A stretch of 64,000 nucleotides of DNA from Belnapia sp. F-4-1 (GCF_000802185.1 NZ_KN676113.1:2766856-2830855), one strand, 5' to 3'. Positions 28,301 to 36,854 are shown, numbered from the stretch's first letter. Notes: a model not told the origin generated them from the letters alone. Program-made: numbers and translations.

Positions 28301-29167
28301 CAGCGCCTCACCGCACGCGACACCACCGCGACGGGCGTCGGGCTCGGCCTCGGCTATGCGCGGGAAAGCTTCCGCGCCGATGTCGGCACCTCGCCCATCG
28401 GCTTCCGCGAGCAGAATTTCCTCGGCGGCGTCGAATTCGCCCCCGAGCTGAGCCCGACCCTCAAGTTGCGGCTGACCGCCGAGCGCCGCTCGGTGACGGA
28501 CAGCCTGCTCTCCTGGTCCGGCCTGAGGGACCCGGTGAGCGGCCAGGTCTGGGGCGGCGTGGTCCGCACCGGCGGCCGGGCGCAGCTGGAATACGGCGCC
28601 GGCCCGGTCGGCCTGTATGCCGGGGCCGGCTACTCCACCTTCACCGGCCGCAATACCGCCAGCAACAACCGCTTCGAGGCCGGGGCGGGCGCCTCCTACG
28701 CCATCTGGCGGCGGCCGGGTGACGAGCTGACGACCGGGCTCGACCTCGTCTACTTCGCCTATGACAACAACCAGCGCCTCTTCACCACCGGCAATGGCGG
28801 CTATTTCAGCCCACAGAGCTACTTCGCCGCCAACATCCCGGTCGACTGGCGCGGGCGCGACGGCGACCTCTCCTGGCGGCTCGGCGGCACCATCGGTTAC
28901 CAGAGCTACCGCGAGGACGCCGCCCGCTACTTCCCGACCGATGCCGGGGCGCAGGCCGCGCTCGAATCGAGCCTCGGGGCGGACCCGACCGCCAGGGCCA
29001 GCCAGGCGGCGCGCAGCGCCTCCGGCATCATCGGCGGCGTGCGCGGCGACATCGACTACGCCGTGACGCCCAATCTTCGCATCGGCGCCCTGCTGCGCTA
29101 CGACCGCACGGCGAACTGGAACGAGGCGCGCGGCATGTTCTTCGCCCGCTACCGGTTCGACAAGTGA
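25376..29167 (+). CDS. bcsC: cellulose export protein BcsC (TPR scaffold and outer-membrane porin)
   Basis: The 1263-residue protein starts with a signal peptide (FIAAALALPGAALAQG). About 850 residues of tetratricopeptide-type helices follow, with unit motifs such as NVEALAGAAQAHAQLG and DADATGGLGLVRLREGRYGE. The C-terminal third (from about 900) is the BcsC beta-barrel with GGVEFAPELSPTLKLRL and GLYAGAGYSTFTGRN, ending in the outer-membrane signal FFARYRFDK. It forms the periplasmic TPR bridge and outer-membrane channel for glucan. The start overlaps the bcsAB stop as TGATG. The frame is intact over its whole length, in contrast to the two lesions upstream. Confidence 0.93.
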   Translation: MLRRAPFIAAALALPGAALAQGQVTTPAPAQPTAATSAQGGQEGAIAALLDQANYWRLQNRPELVIRTLERLLVVDPRNVEALAGAAQAHAQLGHRQPAESYLARLRQVAPGDPRLGETDITVRAATVDTGALAEARRLAGAGRAAEAVQRYRELFRGAAPPDGYAQEYYATLAGTEQGYPEACDGLARLAARSPSDMRLQLAYAQVLTYRDATRNDGIGRLRQLAANPEVTNTATAAWRQALLWQGPSRDMVPALQSFLERFPNDADIARKLAEAQNPPAGTPDEASLTRIRGFEQLNAGRLRDAQRDFEAAVARNPEDADATGGLGLVRLREGRYGEARSLLERAIRLAPEKRDQWQRALDGAGYAADLATARSQLQAGNLDAAEQTLRRATGRGAGDKADADALLGDLALRRGDLAGAEARYRAALARRPNLGPAASGLYEVLQQGGRFAEAEELQRNARGPLAGGDAMSGRANAIRTEAQRNPDPAAAVAMLRQALQTDPSSPWIRLDLARLLARQGSGAEARQLMEAAAATGNPDSLHAASLFAEEDARPADAVDYLNRIPVRLRNADMNGLLARTRIAGEVQAAANLVRSGQQVQGRLQLIGIARRADPSGTGAQLAIRKLGQLNDPVGAAEAGRAALAANPRASATARLNIAAALLGAGAEADAIALARAVEGLPNLTGEERRQAAALQSGLAIRAADRLNDQGDQAGAYDLLAPVLARDPTNAPANLALARLYQGANQPGAAGRIAEGVLQADPTSLEARFAAMDAAIAARDWGRAEALLVEARAISPGDLRVSLAEARLARAAGQNGRALRALEMAAAQRRSQAAQGGDPGAGNGPLLAQAGRDNPFRRGGLPGTAASLAPAIDPVDAEIQRELGLVREETAARLQGAVAYRTRSGTSGRDRLEEVSAPIEASIAPGGRITATVTPVSIASGKLNADNVEGLRAYGSNALAPGLQGTTPSASPADRQRLTARDTTATGVGLGLGYARESFRADVGTSPIGFREQNFLGGVEFAPELSPTLKLRLTAERRSVTDSLLSWSGLRDPVSGQVWGGVVRTGGRAQLEYGAGPVGLYAGAGYSTFTGRNTASNNRFEAGAGASYAIWRRPGDELTTGLDLVYFAYDNNQRLFTTGNGGYFSPQSYFAANIPVDWRGRDGDLSWRLGGTIGYQSYREDAARYFPTDAGAQAALESSLGADPTARASQAARSASGIIGGVRGDIDYAVTPNLRIGALLRYDRTANWNEARGMFFARYRFDK

Positions 29168-29673
29168 TGGACGCGTTGTTTCCCACCCCGGAAGGCCCCC
29201 GCATGACGGCAGCCGAGCCGAATGCCCTCAGCTATCTCGCCCGCCGCGGGGTCGCGGCGCAGTGGCGCGGCTTCCTCCGTGCCCTGGTCGAGACGCTGGA
29301 CGCCAATCTCGATGCCGCCTCGCGCGACGCCCTGCTGCGCGCGGTCGGCGCCCGCTTCGCCGCCCTGACCCCGCTTCCCGCCTGCGCCGGCCTCGCCGAG
29401 CTGGAGGCCCGGGTGAACGAGGCCCTGGCGGCGGCCGACTGGGGCTGGGCCGAGATCGCCCTCGACCCGAACGACCGCGCCCTGGTCGTCACCCATTGCG
29501 CCGCCCCCGTGGTGGCGACGGGCGCCGACCCCTCCGGCGGCTGGGTCGGCGCGGTGCTGGAGGGGCTCTACGGCACCTGGTTCGGCGCCCAACCCGGTGC
29601 CGAGCCGAGCCTCGTTCCCCGCCGCACGGGCAGCCGCCCGGGCGTCATCCTCCTCCGCTACGGCCGCGGCTGA
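29167..29673 (+). CDS. bcsD: cellulose synthase operon protein BcsD
   Basis: This 168-residue protein resembles AxCesD of Komagataeibacter, a periplasmic octameric ring through which glucan chains pass and which promotes crystalline ribbon formation. Matching stretches are AQWRGFLRALVETLDANLD, a central AADWGWAEIALDPNDRALVV and VGAVLEGLYGTWFGAQPGAE. BcsD marks the type I cellulose operon, so the cell (or its ancestor) was equipped for ordered cellulose. The ATG overlaps the bcsC stop as TGATG. An in-frame ATG 12 codons further in (MTAAEPNALSYL) is an alternative start. Confidence 0.88.
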   Translation: MDALFPTPEGPRMTAAEPNALSYLARRGVAAQWRGFLRALVETLDANLDAASRDALLRAVGARFAALTPLPACAGLAELEARVNEALAAADWGWAEIALDPNDRALVVTHCAAPVVATGADPSGGWVGAVLEGLYGTWFGAQPGAEPSLVPRRTGSRPGVILLRYGRG

Positions 29674-29697
29674 GGGGGGGAGGGTTCCCCACCCCCC
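29674..29697 (+). terminator. G-run/C-run hairpin after bcsD, terminator candidate
   Basis: Immediately after the bcsD stop a run of seven G, an A and GGG is followed by TT, CCCC, an A and a run of six C. This folds into a GC-rich hairpin with one mismatch. There is no T tract. It could end or attenuate transcription of the cellulose operon before the GT39 gene 25 bases on. Confidence 0.35.
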
Positions 29698-29721
29698 GGT
29701 CCATGATATGCGAAGCGCCCG

Positions 29722-31263
29722 ATGAGCCTCTCTCCGCGCCTGCGGGCCCCCTTCGCCGCCATCGACCGCGTCTTCGGCATCCTCGTCGTCCCGCTGGCGA
29801 TGCTGCTGGCTTCGCTGCTGCTGCGCGCCCTCGGCTTCACCGTCGCGGTGATCGACACGGATGAGGGGCTCTACCTTGTCCAGGCCCAGCAATGGCTGCG
29901 CGGGCACTGGCCGCTGGTCGCGGTCTGGGACATGCACCCGGTTGGCGCGCCCGCGGTCTTCGCCGCCGCCATGGCCGTCTTCGGCGAAAGCATCGCCACC
30001 ATCCGCCTGCTCGGCTGCCTTTGCGTGGCGCTGGCCGCTTGGGCGCTCTATGGCGCCGTGCGGGCGGCGGGCGGGCCGCGCGGCATCGCCCTGGCGGCGG
30101 GTTTCATCTACATCGCCCACAGCCTCAGGATGGGCGGGCTCGCCACCAATACCGAGATCCTTTTCGCCCCGCTTACCGTCGCCGCCATGGCGCTCGGCAT
30201 CCGCGGCCTGGCCGGGGCGCTCCGCCTGCGGGAGGCGCCCGGCTGGCCCGGGCTGGTCGCCATGGGCCTGCTGATCGGCTCGGCGCTGGCCATCAAGCCG
30301 GTGATGGTGGTCGAGGGCTGCCTCTGCTTCGCGCTGATGGTCTTCCCCGCCCTCTGGCTGCGCCTGCTGCCCTGGCGCCGGGCGCTGGCGATGGCGGCCG
30401 CCTATGCCGGGCTCTGCGCCCTGCCGACGCTGGTCTTCGGCCTGCTCTACTGGTGGCAGGGGGCGCTTGCCGATTTTCTCGACGGCACCTTCCTCGGCCC
30501 GCTCCGCTATGCCGAGGGACGGCTCGGCGGGGTCGAATCCTTTCACCGCATCCTGGTCGAGATCCTGACGCTGCTCTGGCCCATCGCGCTCGCCGCCATC
30601 GCCCTGCTGCGCTGGCTGCCGCGGGGCGGCATTGCCGGGATGCTGGTGCGGGTCGGGCTGATCTGGTTCGTCGCCGCCAGCGTCGGCGTCGCCTCGCCGG
30701 GCTATTTCTACCCGCACTACTTCCTGCTCTGGCTGCCCTCCCTCGCGCTGATGGCGACCTTCGGCTGCTGGTGCCTCGCCCGCTGGCTGCCGGCGCGCCG
30801 CCGTGCCCCCGGCTTCGCCCTGCTGGTCGCGGTGGTGATGATCGGCTCCTGGCGCGCCGACGCCACCGCCCGCGTCGACCGCGGCATCGGCCTGTTCGAG
30901 GCTGACCCGGTGATCGAGATCACCCGCCTGATCCGCGCCGAGCTCAAGCCCGGCGAGACCATCTTCGTCGCCAACTACCATCCCGTCATCTACGCGCTGA
31001 CCGATGCGGCGCTGCCGACGCGCTTCGTCTTCCCCGCCCAGCTCACCGGCGAGTTCACCGACATCGCCGGCATCAACACCGATGCCGAGGTGGCGCGCAT
31101 CATGGCGACGCGCCCGCGCTTCGTCGTCATCGACCGCGGCTGGTGGCCGCGGCTCCGCGAGAGTGCGGCGGCCATCATCACCGAGGCGCTCGAGAGCGAC
31201 TACACCCAGGTCGGGGAGGTGCCCGAGGAGCGCGGCCCGATCGAGCTCTGGGCGCCGAAATAG
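29722..31263 (+). CDS. GT39/ArnT-like polytopic membrane glycosyltransferase
   Basis: The 513-residue protein has about ten to twelve hydrophobic helices, with a first loop carrying VIDTDEGLYLVQAQQWLRGH and WDMHPVGAPA. This is the acidic catalytic loop of the PMT/ArnT (GT-C) family, which transfers sugars from lipid-linked donors on the periplasmic side. A soluble C-terminal part (from about residue 390) contains ELKPGETIFVANYHPVIYAL. The acceptor is unknown. Lipid A, protein or a surface glycan are all possible. It follows bcsD by 48 bases on the same strand and may read through from the cellulose operon, but the hairpin between them argues for separate expression. Confidence 0.78.
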   Translation: MSLSPRLRAPFAAIDRVFGILVVPLAMLLASLLLRALGFTVAVIDTDEGLYLVQAQQWLRGHWPLVAVWDMHPVGAPAVFAAAMAVFGESIATIRLLGCLCVALAAWALYGAVRAAGGPRGIALAAGFIYIAHSLRMGGLATNTEILFAPLTVAAMALGIRGLAGALRLREAPGWPGLVAMGLLIGSALAIKPVMVVEGCLCFALMVFPALWLRLLPWRRALAMAAAYAGLCALPTLVFGLLYWWQGALADFLDGTFLGPLRYAEGRLGGVESFHRILVEILTLLWPIALAAIALLRWLPRGGIAGMLVRVGLIWFVAASVGVASPGYFYPHYFLLWLPSLALMATFGCWCLARWLPARRRAPGFALLVAVVMIGSWRADATARVDRGIGLFEADPVIEITRLIRAELKPGETIFVANYHPVIYALTDAALPTRFVFPAQLTGEFTDIAGINTDAEVARIMATRPRFVVIDRGWWPRLRESAAAIITEALESDYTQVGEVPEERGPIELWAPK

Positions 31264-31331
31264 GGCCGGTGGGGTTGCAAGCCCTGCCTTCTGGCGCATG
31301 ATCCCCGGCAAGACCGATGGGGGAGAGAAGC

Positions 31332-32267
31332 ATGGCCGAGTTGCGCATCCTGGCCGAGGGGCTGCGGTTTCCGGAGGGTCCGGTCGCCATGCCGGATGGC
31401 AGCATCATCCTGGTCGAGATCGCCGCCGGCACCCTGACCCGCATCGCCCCGGACGGGGCGAAGAGCACCGTCGCCCGCCCCGGCGGCGGCCCGAACGGCA
31501 TCGCCCTCGGCCCGGACGGCAAGATCTTCTGCTGCAACAATGGCGGCTTCCTCTGGCACGAGGAGCCGGGCTTCATCCGCCCCATCGGCCAGTCGCCCGA
31601 CTACAGCGGCGGCCGGATCGAGGTGATCGACCCGCAATCGGGCGAGGTCCGCACCCTCTACGACCGCTGCAGCGACCACAGGCTGAGCGGCCCGAACGAC
31701 ATCGTCTTCGCGCCTGCCGGCAGCCCCGGCGAAGGCGGCTTCTGGTTCAGCGACCTCGGCAAGGTCCGCGCGCGGGACCGCGACCATGGCGGCGTCTACT
31801 GGGCCGCCTCGGATGGCTCGAAGATCGTCGAGGCCGCCTACCCGGTCTTCGGTGGCGCCAACGGCATCGCCCTCTCGCCCGACGGCCGCACCCTCTACGC
31901 CGCCGAGACCGAGACCGGCCGCCTCTGGGCCTGGGATGTCGAAGGCCCCGGCGTGGTGCGCAAGGACCCCTGGCCCTCCTCCAATGGCGGCCGCGTGCTC
32001 TGCCAGTTCCCCGGCTACCGCCGCCTCGACAGCGTCGCCGCGACGGCCGCCGGCAACATCTGCGTCGCAACGCTGGTGAGCGGCGAGATCACCACCGTCT
32101 CCCCCAGCGGCGAGATCACCCGCGTGGTAAAGATGCCGGAGCCGATGCCCACCAATCTCTGCTTCGGCGGGCCGGACCGGCGCACCGCCTTCATCACCCT
32201 CTCCACCACCGGCAAGCTGGCGGCGATGGAGTGGGACGAGCCCGGCCTCCATCTGCCCTACAACTAA
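31332..32267 (+). CDS. SMP-30/gluconolactonase family protein
   Basis: This 311-residue six-bladed beta-propeller has the family signatures LRFPEGPVAMPDGSIILVEI at the N-terminus, GGGPNGIALGPDGKIFCCNN, HRLSGPNDIVFAPAG and GGANGIALSPDGRTLYAAE. Members are calcium- or zinc-dependent lactonases. The start at 31332 has GGGGGAGAGAAG directly upstream and beats the ATG 15 bases earlier. Twelve bases downstream begins an FAH-family gene, suggesting a sugar-acid or aromatic lactone route: lactone opening followed by cleavage or hydrolysis of the keto acid. There is no signal peptide, so it acts in the cytosol. Confidence 0.88.
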   Translation: MAELRILAEGLRFPEGPVAMPDGSIILVEIAAGTLTRIAPDGAKSTVARPGGGPNGIALGPDGKIFCCNNGGFLWHEEPGFIRPIGQSPDYSGGRIEVIDPQSGEVRTLYDRCSDHRLSGPNDIVFAPAGSPGEGGFWFSDLGKVRARDRDHGGVYWAASDGSKIVEAAYPVFGGANGIALSPDGRTLYAAETETGRLWAWDVEGPGVVRKDPWPSSNGGRVLCQFPGYRRLDSVAATAAGNICVATLVSGEITTVSPSGEITRVVKMPEPMPTNLCFGGPDRRTAFITLSTTGKLAAMEWDEPGLHLPYN

Positions 32268-32279
32268 GGGAGCAAGGGG

Positions 32280-33056
32280 ATGACGCTCTGGGTCCGCTAC
32301 GAGCGCGACGGCGCGGAAGGCTTCGGCACCTTGGAGGGCGAGGAGATCGCCGTCCATGCCGGCGAGTTCTTTGGCATGCCAGCCCCGACCGGCCGGCGCC
32401 TGCCGCTCTCGGCGGTGCGCCTGCTGCCGCCCGTGCAGCCCGGCGCCTTCATCGGCCTGTGGAACAATTTCCATGCCGCCGCAGCGAAGCAGGGCAACAC
32501 CATCCCCGAATTCCCGCTCTACTTCCTGAAGAACCCTCGCTGCGTCATCGGCCCGGGCGGCGCCATCCACCCGCCCGCCGGCTATGACGGCAAGGTGCTC
32601 TACGAGGGCGAGCTCGGCATCGTCATCGGCCGCAGCGTCTCCGCGGCCGACGAAGCGGAGGCCGAAGCCGCCATCTTCGGCTACACCGCGGTGAATGACG
32701 TGACGGCGCTCGACCTGCTGACCGCCGACGCCTCCTTTCCGCAATGGGCCCGCGCCAAGGGCTGCGACACATTCGGGCCCATCGGCCCCGCCATCGCCAC
32801 CGGCTTCGACTGGCGATCGGCCCGCGTGACCGTCGCCCTCAACGGCCGCGTCCGCCAGGACTACCCGCTCGCCGACATGATCCTGCCGCCGGCGCGCATC
32901 GTCTCGCTCATCTCCCGCGAGATGACGCTGCATCCCGGCGACGTCATCGCCTGCGGCACCTCGCTCGGCGCCCTGCCGATGCGGCCGGGGATGCAGGTCG
33001 CCGTCACCATCGAGGGCATCGGCGTCCTGGAGAACCCCTACGCGCCTTCAGTGTAG
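32280..33056 (+). CDS. fumarylacetoacetate hydrolase family protein
   Basis: The 258-residue protein carries the FAH C-terminal domain: FIGLWNNFHAAAAKQG, the metal-site E-x-E in YEGELGIVIGRSV, FGYTAVNDVTALDLL and PGDVIACGTSLGALPM. The last motif usually reads GTPxGVG; here the threonine, serine and leucine replace part of it, so the oxyanion region differs from the family norm and from the other FAH copy at 17-18 kb. It is co-directional with the SMP-30 gene with 12 bases between, and ATG follows GGGAGCAAGGGG. Its 3' end overlaps the convergent TTC38-like gene by nine bases. Confidence 0.87.
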   Translation: MTLWVRYERDGAEGFGTLEGEEIAVHAGEFFGMPAPTGRRLPLSAVRLLPPVQPGAFIGLWNNFHAAAAKQGNTIPEFPLYFLKNPRCVIGPGGAIHPPAGYDGKVLYEGELGIVIGRSVSAADEAEAEAAIFGYTAVNDVTALDLLTADASFPQWARAKGCDTFGPIGPAIATGFDWRSARVTVALNGRVRQDYPLADMILPPARIVSLISREMTLHPGDVIACGTSLGALPMRPGMQVAVTIEGIGVLENPYAPSV

Positions 33057-34400
33057 AATCGAAGCGGCAGCCTTCCGGTACCCCGCCCGCCGCTCCGGCG
33101 GCACCGGATGCCGCCCGGCGACGCGCTCCAGCAGCAGCCGCGCATCCTCCTCCAGCCCCGCCTGCATCGCGGCATCGAGGAAGAACTGCTCCAGCACGTC
33201 CTGCTGCGCGTGGCTCCCGCCGAGCGCATGCATCCCGCCCAGCGCCGGCCGCATCGCCGCGACCGCCCCGGCGAAGTCGCCCCGCCCATGGCGCAGCACC
33301 GCCTCGCAGATCGGCAGCGCATACTGGCCGATGATCGCGGCATTCCCGCCGTTGTGGCTGCGCGCATAGTCGCGCACCGCCTCCAGCATCCGCTCCGCCG
33401 CGCCGAAGCGCCCCGTCACCACCAGCGCCATCATGAAGTGCGGCAGGTTGAACCCCTGCTGGCAATCGCCGATCCGCGCCTCCGCCTTGTCGGCCAGCTC
33501 CGCCCAGCGCGCGCCGCCATCCACCCCCTGCAGCCGTAGCCGGTAGAGCATGGAGATGGCGTTCTGCATGTCGATGGCGAGGTCCGGCATCGCCATCGTC
33601 ACCTGGCTCTCGAGGTTGCGGAAGTTCCGGTCGTAGAGCGCCAGCACCTTGTCGTGCTCGCCCCGCTCGTAGTGGAAGAGCGCCCGGTGCCACCAGAGGT
33701 GATGGGTGAGGTTGTTCCCCCCCTCCCAATGCTGCTCCAGCCCCGAGGTCCAGGCGATGCCCTCGCCGCGCCGCCCCTGCATCTCCATCACATGCGCGAC
33801 CGCATGCGTCGCCCAGAGATCGGCGGGGTTGATGCCGACCGCCGCCCGCCCCGCGGATTCGCCGACCAGGTAGTTGCCGCATTCCTCGTTGGCGAAGGCC
33901 TGGCAGGCGAGCACGTTGTGGTAGCCCGGCTGGTCCGGCCCCCAATGCGGCAGCACGCCGTTGACGGCAGCCAGCATCATGTCCGCCCGCCCGCGCCAGA
34001 AGGCGTTGTAGTGATGCAGCCGGAGCGCCAGCAGGTCGTGCGGATGCTCGGCCATGATCCCCGTCCAGGCCGCGAGCGCGCGGGCCATGTCCCCATCCGC
34101 CCAGGCCGCCAGCGCCGCCACATGCGCCCTCTCGCGCGCCGTGCCGCGCTCGGCGAGCGCGCCCGCCCTGGCCGCCGCCTCCAGCGCCGCCGGGGCGAAG
34201 GCGGAATTGGCCGCCAGCATGGCGAAGGTGCCCTTCAGCAGCACCAGCATCGGGCTCTCCGGGTCGAGCTTCATCGCCGCCTTCAGCCGCTGCGAGGTAT
34301 CCGCCCGGTAGAGCAGGAACCCCTCCAGCGTCCGGTCATAGCCCGCCGCCGCCTCGGCCGAGGCCACCGTCATCGGCAGGCCCTGCGCGTCCTTCTGCAT
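33048..34400 (-). CDS. TTC38-like tetratricopeptide repeat protein
   Basis: The 450-residue protein is almost entirely helical with TPR-like units. Diagnostic stretches of the TTC38 family are HVMEMQGRRGEGIAW, NNLTHHLWWHRALFHYERGE, and QGFNLPHFMMALVVTGRF. TTC38 proteins are conserved from bacteria to animals, and their biochemical role is unknown. I see no signal peptide or membrane helix. The start at 34400 has GAGGGA four bases upstream. ATGs at 34412 and 34442 are possible. The 103 bases to the next gene hold no feature I can support. Confidence 0.83.
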   Translation of the reverse strand: MQKDAQGLPMTVASAEAAAGYDRTLEGFLLYRADTSQRLKAAMKLDPESPMLVLLKGTFAMLAANSAFAPAALEAAARAGALAERGTARERAHVAALAAWADGDMARALAAWTGIMAEHPHDLLALRLHHYNAFWRGRADMMLAAVNGVLPHWGPDQPGYHNVLACQAFANEECGNYLVGESAGRAAVGINPADLWATHAVAHVMEMQGRRGEGIAWTSGLEQHWEGGNNLTHHLWWHRALFHYERGEHDKVLALYDRNFRNLESQVTMAMPDLAIDMQNAISMLYRLRLQGVDGGARWAELADKAEARIGDCQQGFNLPHFMMALVVTGRFGAAERMLEAVRDYARSHNGGNAAIIGQYALPICEAVLRHGRGDFAGAVAAMRPALGGMHALGGSHAQQDVLEQFFLDAAMQAGLEEDARLLLERVAGRHPVPPERRAGYRKAAASILH

Positions 34401-34503
34401 GCGTTCCCTCATCCTTCGGAAGTCTTGTCGAAGCTGGCCCATAGCTGGTGTGCTTCCGCCGCTTTGCTGCGGAAGGCTTGCGAGGAGTTGAGAGTCGGCG
34501 GCC

Positions 34504-35739
34504 TCAATGTCCGGCGCGGCCCGCCAGCCATAGCGTGAGCAGGCCGACCGCCGCCATCAGGTCATCCGTCTCCATCGCCTCGTCCGGGTTGTGGCTGCCG
34601 TTGCGGTTGCGGACGAGCAGCATCCCCGTCGGCACCCCCGCCGCGGCGAAATTGTTGGCGTCATGGCTCCCTGGGCTGTTGAGCCGCGGCGCCCGCAGCC
34701 CGCGCTGCCGCGCCGCCGCCGCCAGCTCCTCGAGGATCGCCGCATCCATCACCCCCGGCGCCGCCACGCTCCTTGGCCCGAGATCGACGGCGACGCCCCG
34801 CCTTGCCGCTACCGCCCCGACCAGCCCATGCAGCTTGGCCTCCAGCGATTGCAGATGCGCCGCGTCATAGGCGCGGAGGTCGAGGCTCATCTCGAAGGCC
34901 CCCGGCACCACCGTCATCGCATGCCGCTCAGCGAGGGTATGGAACCGCCCGATGGTGACGGCCATCGGCCGCCGCGCCGCCTCCTCGTCGAGCCAGAGCC
35001 GCTCCAGCGCCAGCGCCAGCTCCGCCCCCGCAAGCGCCGCATCGTGGCGGAAGCGATGCGGCAGGCCGGTATGCGCATCCTCCCCGGTGATGCGGATATG
35101 CGGATGCCGCAGATTGCCCGGATTGGCGAGGCAGAGCGCCACGGGCTGCCCCGCCTCCACCAGTTGCGGCGCCTGCTCGATATGGACTTCGACATAGGCC
35201 CCGATCCGCCGCGGGTCCCGCAACGGCCGCCCGAGCGCCCCCGGGTCGCCTCCACACCCCGCGATGCACTCCCGCAGGCTCCGTCCACCGCGCGCATGCG
35301 GCAGGTCGAGCGCCCCCTCCGGCAGCCGCCCCAGCAGGCTCCGGCTGCCGATCAGCCCGAGCCCGAACCACACCGCCTCCTCGCAGCGCAGCGCCAGCAC
35401 CTCGATGGTGGCGCGCGGCCGGAACCCCTCCGCCTGCAACGCCGCGATGGCCGCGAGCCCCGCCACCACCCCCGCCGCCCCGTCGAAATTCCCGCCATGC
35501 ACCACGCTGTCGAGATGCGAGCCGACGATCACCGGCGCCGCCGACGGGTTGCTCCCCGCCCAGCGCATCGAGAGATTGGCCCCCGCATCCACCGTGCACT
35601 CGAGCCCGAGCCCCCGCGCCGTCTCCACCATCAGCTCCATGGCGGCATTCTCGCCTGCCCCGAAGGCCTCGCGGGTGATGCCCGGTGGATCGGCGCCGAT
35701 TGCCGCCAGCCGGTCCAGCAGTTCCTGGGTGAGGCTCAA
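34504..35739 (-). CDS. M20-family Zn-dependent amidohydrolase (hydantoinase/carbamoylase or allantoate type)
   Basis: The 411-residue length and motifs match the hydantoinase/carbamoylase subfamily of M20 peptidases. Metal ligands lie in GSHLDSVVHGGNFDGAAGV, the Glu pair in LRCEEAVWFGLGLIGSRSL, HIEQAPQLVEAG and, near the end, NGSHNPDEAM. The subfamily usually reads NEEG where this has CEEA. Substrates are N-carbamoyl amino acids, allantoate or ureidoglycolate. No ATG is suitably placed. A TTG at 35739 overlaps the stop codon of the CoA-transferase gene as TTGA and has GGCGGAG eight bases ahead, so I take it as the start. It appears translationally coupled to that gene. Confidence 0.85.
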   Translation of the reverse strand: MSLTQELLDRLAAIGADPPGITREAFGAGENAAMELMVETARGLGLECTVDAGANLSMRWAGSNPSAAPVIVGSHLDSVVHGGNFDGAAGVVAGLAAIAALQAEGFRPRATIEVLALRCEEAVWFGLGLIGSRSLLGRLPEGALDLPHARGGRSLRECIAGCGGDPGALGRPLRDPRRIGAYVEVHIEQAPQLVEAGQPVALCLANPGNLRHPHIRITGEDAHTGLPHRFRHDAALAGAELALALERLWLDEEAARRPMAVTIGRFHTLAERHAMTVVPGAFEMSLDLRAYDAAHLQSLEAKLHGLVGAVAARRGVAVDLGPRSVAAPGVMDAAILEELAAAARQRGLRAPRLNSPGSHDANNFAAAGVPTGMLLVRNRNGSHNPDEAMETDDLMAAVGLLTLWLAGRAGH

Positions 35740-36854
35740 AGCCCAAGCTCCGCCAGCACCGCCTTCGTATGCTCGCCCAAAGCCGGCGCCGGCACGCTCC
35801 AGGCCCCGAGCCCCGGCAGCTTGGGGAAGGGCAGGGTGCCGAGCCCCGGCTGCTCCAGCGGCACCGCCGCGCCGACTGCCTGCACATGCGGGTCCGCCAG
35901 CCAGTCGAGCGGCGTATTCACCAGATCGCAGAGCATCCGCGCACCCTGGTACCGCGTCACCCATTCCGCAGCCGGCGCCTTGGCGAAGGCCTCCCGCAAC
36001 TGCGGCAGCAACACCTCCCGATGCTCCGCCCGCGCCGCGAAGCTGGCGAAGCGCGCATCCCCCACCAGCTCCGGCAGCCCGGCGATGCCGCAGAGCGTGG
36101 CGAATTCCGGCTCACGGAGCAGCGCCACCATGAACCAGCGCCCGTCGCTCCCCTGGTAGGTGCCGGAGGGCACGTTGGCGAGCGGCGGCACCCGCCCGAG
36201 CAGCCCCTGCTCGGCGACGTTGAAGGCCATCAGCGCCGCCGCCGACTGCATCAGCGACACGTCGAGTACCCGTCGCTGCGGCGCCGCCCCCGCCACCCGG
36301 TCCCGCGCCTGCCCCGCCAGCGCCGCCTGCACGGCGGCGAAGGCCGAGATGCCAGTGACCATGTCGACCGTCATCAGGTTGCCGGTGCGATGCGGCACGC
36401 CATCCATGCCGATATTGAGCGAGACCATCCCCGAATAGGCCTGCGCCACGCTGTCCGTGCAGGGCCGCTCGGAATGCGGCCCCTGCTGCCCGAAGCCCGA
36501 GATGGAAAGGAAGACGACATCCGCCTTCCCCGCCTCCGGCACCACCCCGATCCGCCGCGCGACACCGGGCCGGAAGGCCTCCAGCATCACATCCGCCCGC
36601 GCCGCCAGCGCCTTGAAGGCCGTGCGCCCGCGCTCCTCCTGCAGGTCGAGCATCACGCTCCGCTTGCCCCGGTTGAAGGTGACATGCATGGCGCTCTGCG
36701 TGCCCTCGCGCGTCGAGAGGCCCCGCGACCAGTCCCCCGCCGGCGGCTCCACCTTGAGCACCTCCGCCCCGCAGGCCGCGAGCAGCGTCGCGCAATAGGG
36801 TCCGGCGATGCCCTGGCTCGCATCCAGCACGAAGAGCCCTTGATACGGCTGCAT
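35736..36854 (-). CDS. CaiB/BaiF family III CoA-transferase
   Basis: This 372-residue protein has the family entry motif LFVLDASQGIAGPYCATLLA and EVLKVEPPAGDWSRG. The NRGKRSVMLDL segment, ADVMLEAFRPGVARRIGV and FLSISGFGQQGPHSERPCTD are also present. In this family the catalytic Asp lies in the last region. Family III enzymes move CoA between carboxylic acids. GGGAGGAAAC precedes the ATG at 36854, which sets the start. The gene is first of two on this strand, followed by the M20 amidohydrolase, and divergent from a Bug-type binding protein. A shared carboxylic-acid uptake and breakdown locus is plausible, but the substrate cannot be named. Confidence 0.88.
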   Translation of the reverse strand: MQPYQGLFVLDASQGIAGPYCATLLAACGAEVLKVEPPAGDWSRGLSTREGTQSAMHVTFNRGKRSVMLDLQEERGRTAFKALAARADVMLEAFRPGVARRIGVVPEAGKADVVFLSISGFGQQGPHSERPCTDSVAQAYSGMVSLNIGMDGVPHRTGNLMTVDMVTGISAFAAVQAALAGQARDRVAGAAPQRRVLDVSLMQSAAALMAFNVAEQGLLGRVPPLANVPSGTYQGSDGRWFMVALLREPEFATLCGIAGLPELVGDARFASFAARAEHREVLLPQLREAFAKAPAAEWVTRYQGARMLCDLVNTPLDWLADPHVQAVGAAVPLEQPGLGTLPFPKLPGLGAWSVPAPALGEHTKAVLAELGL

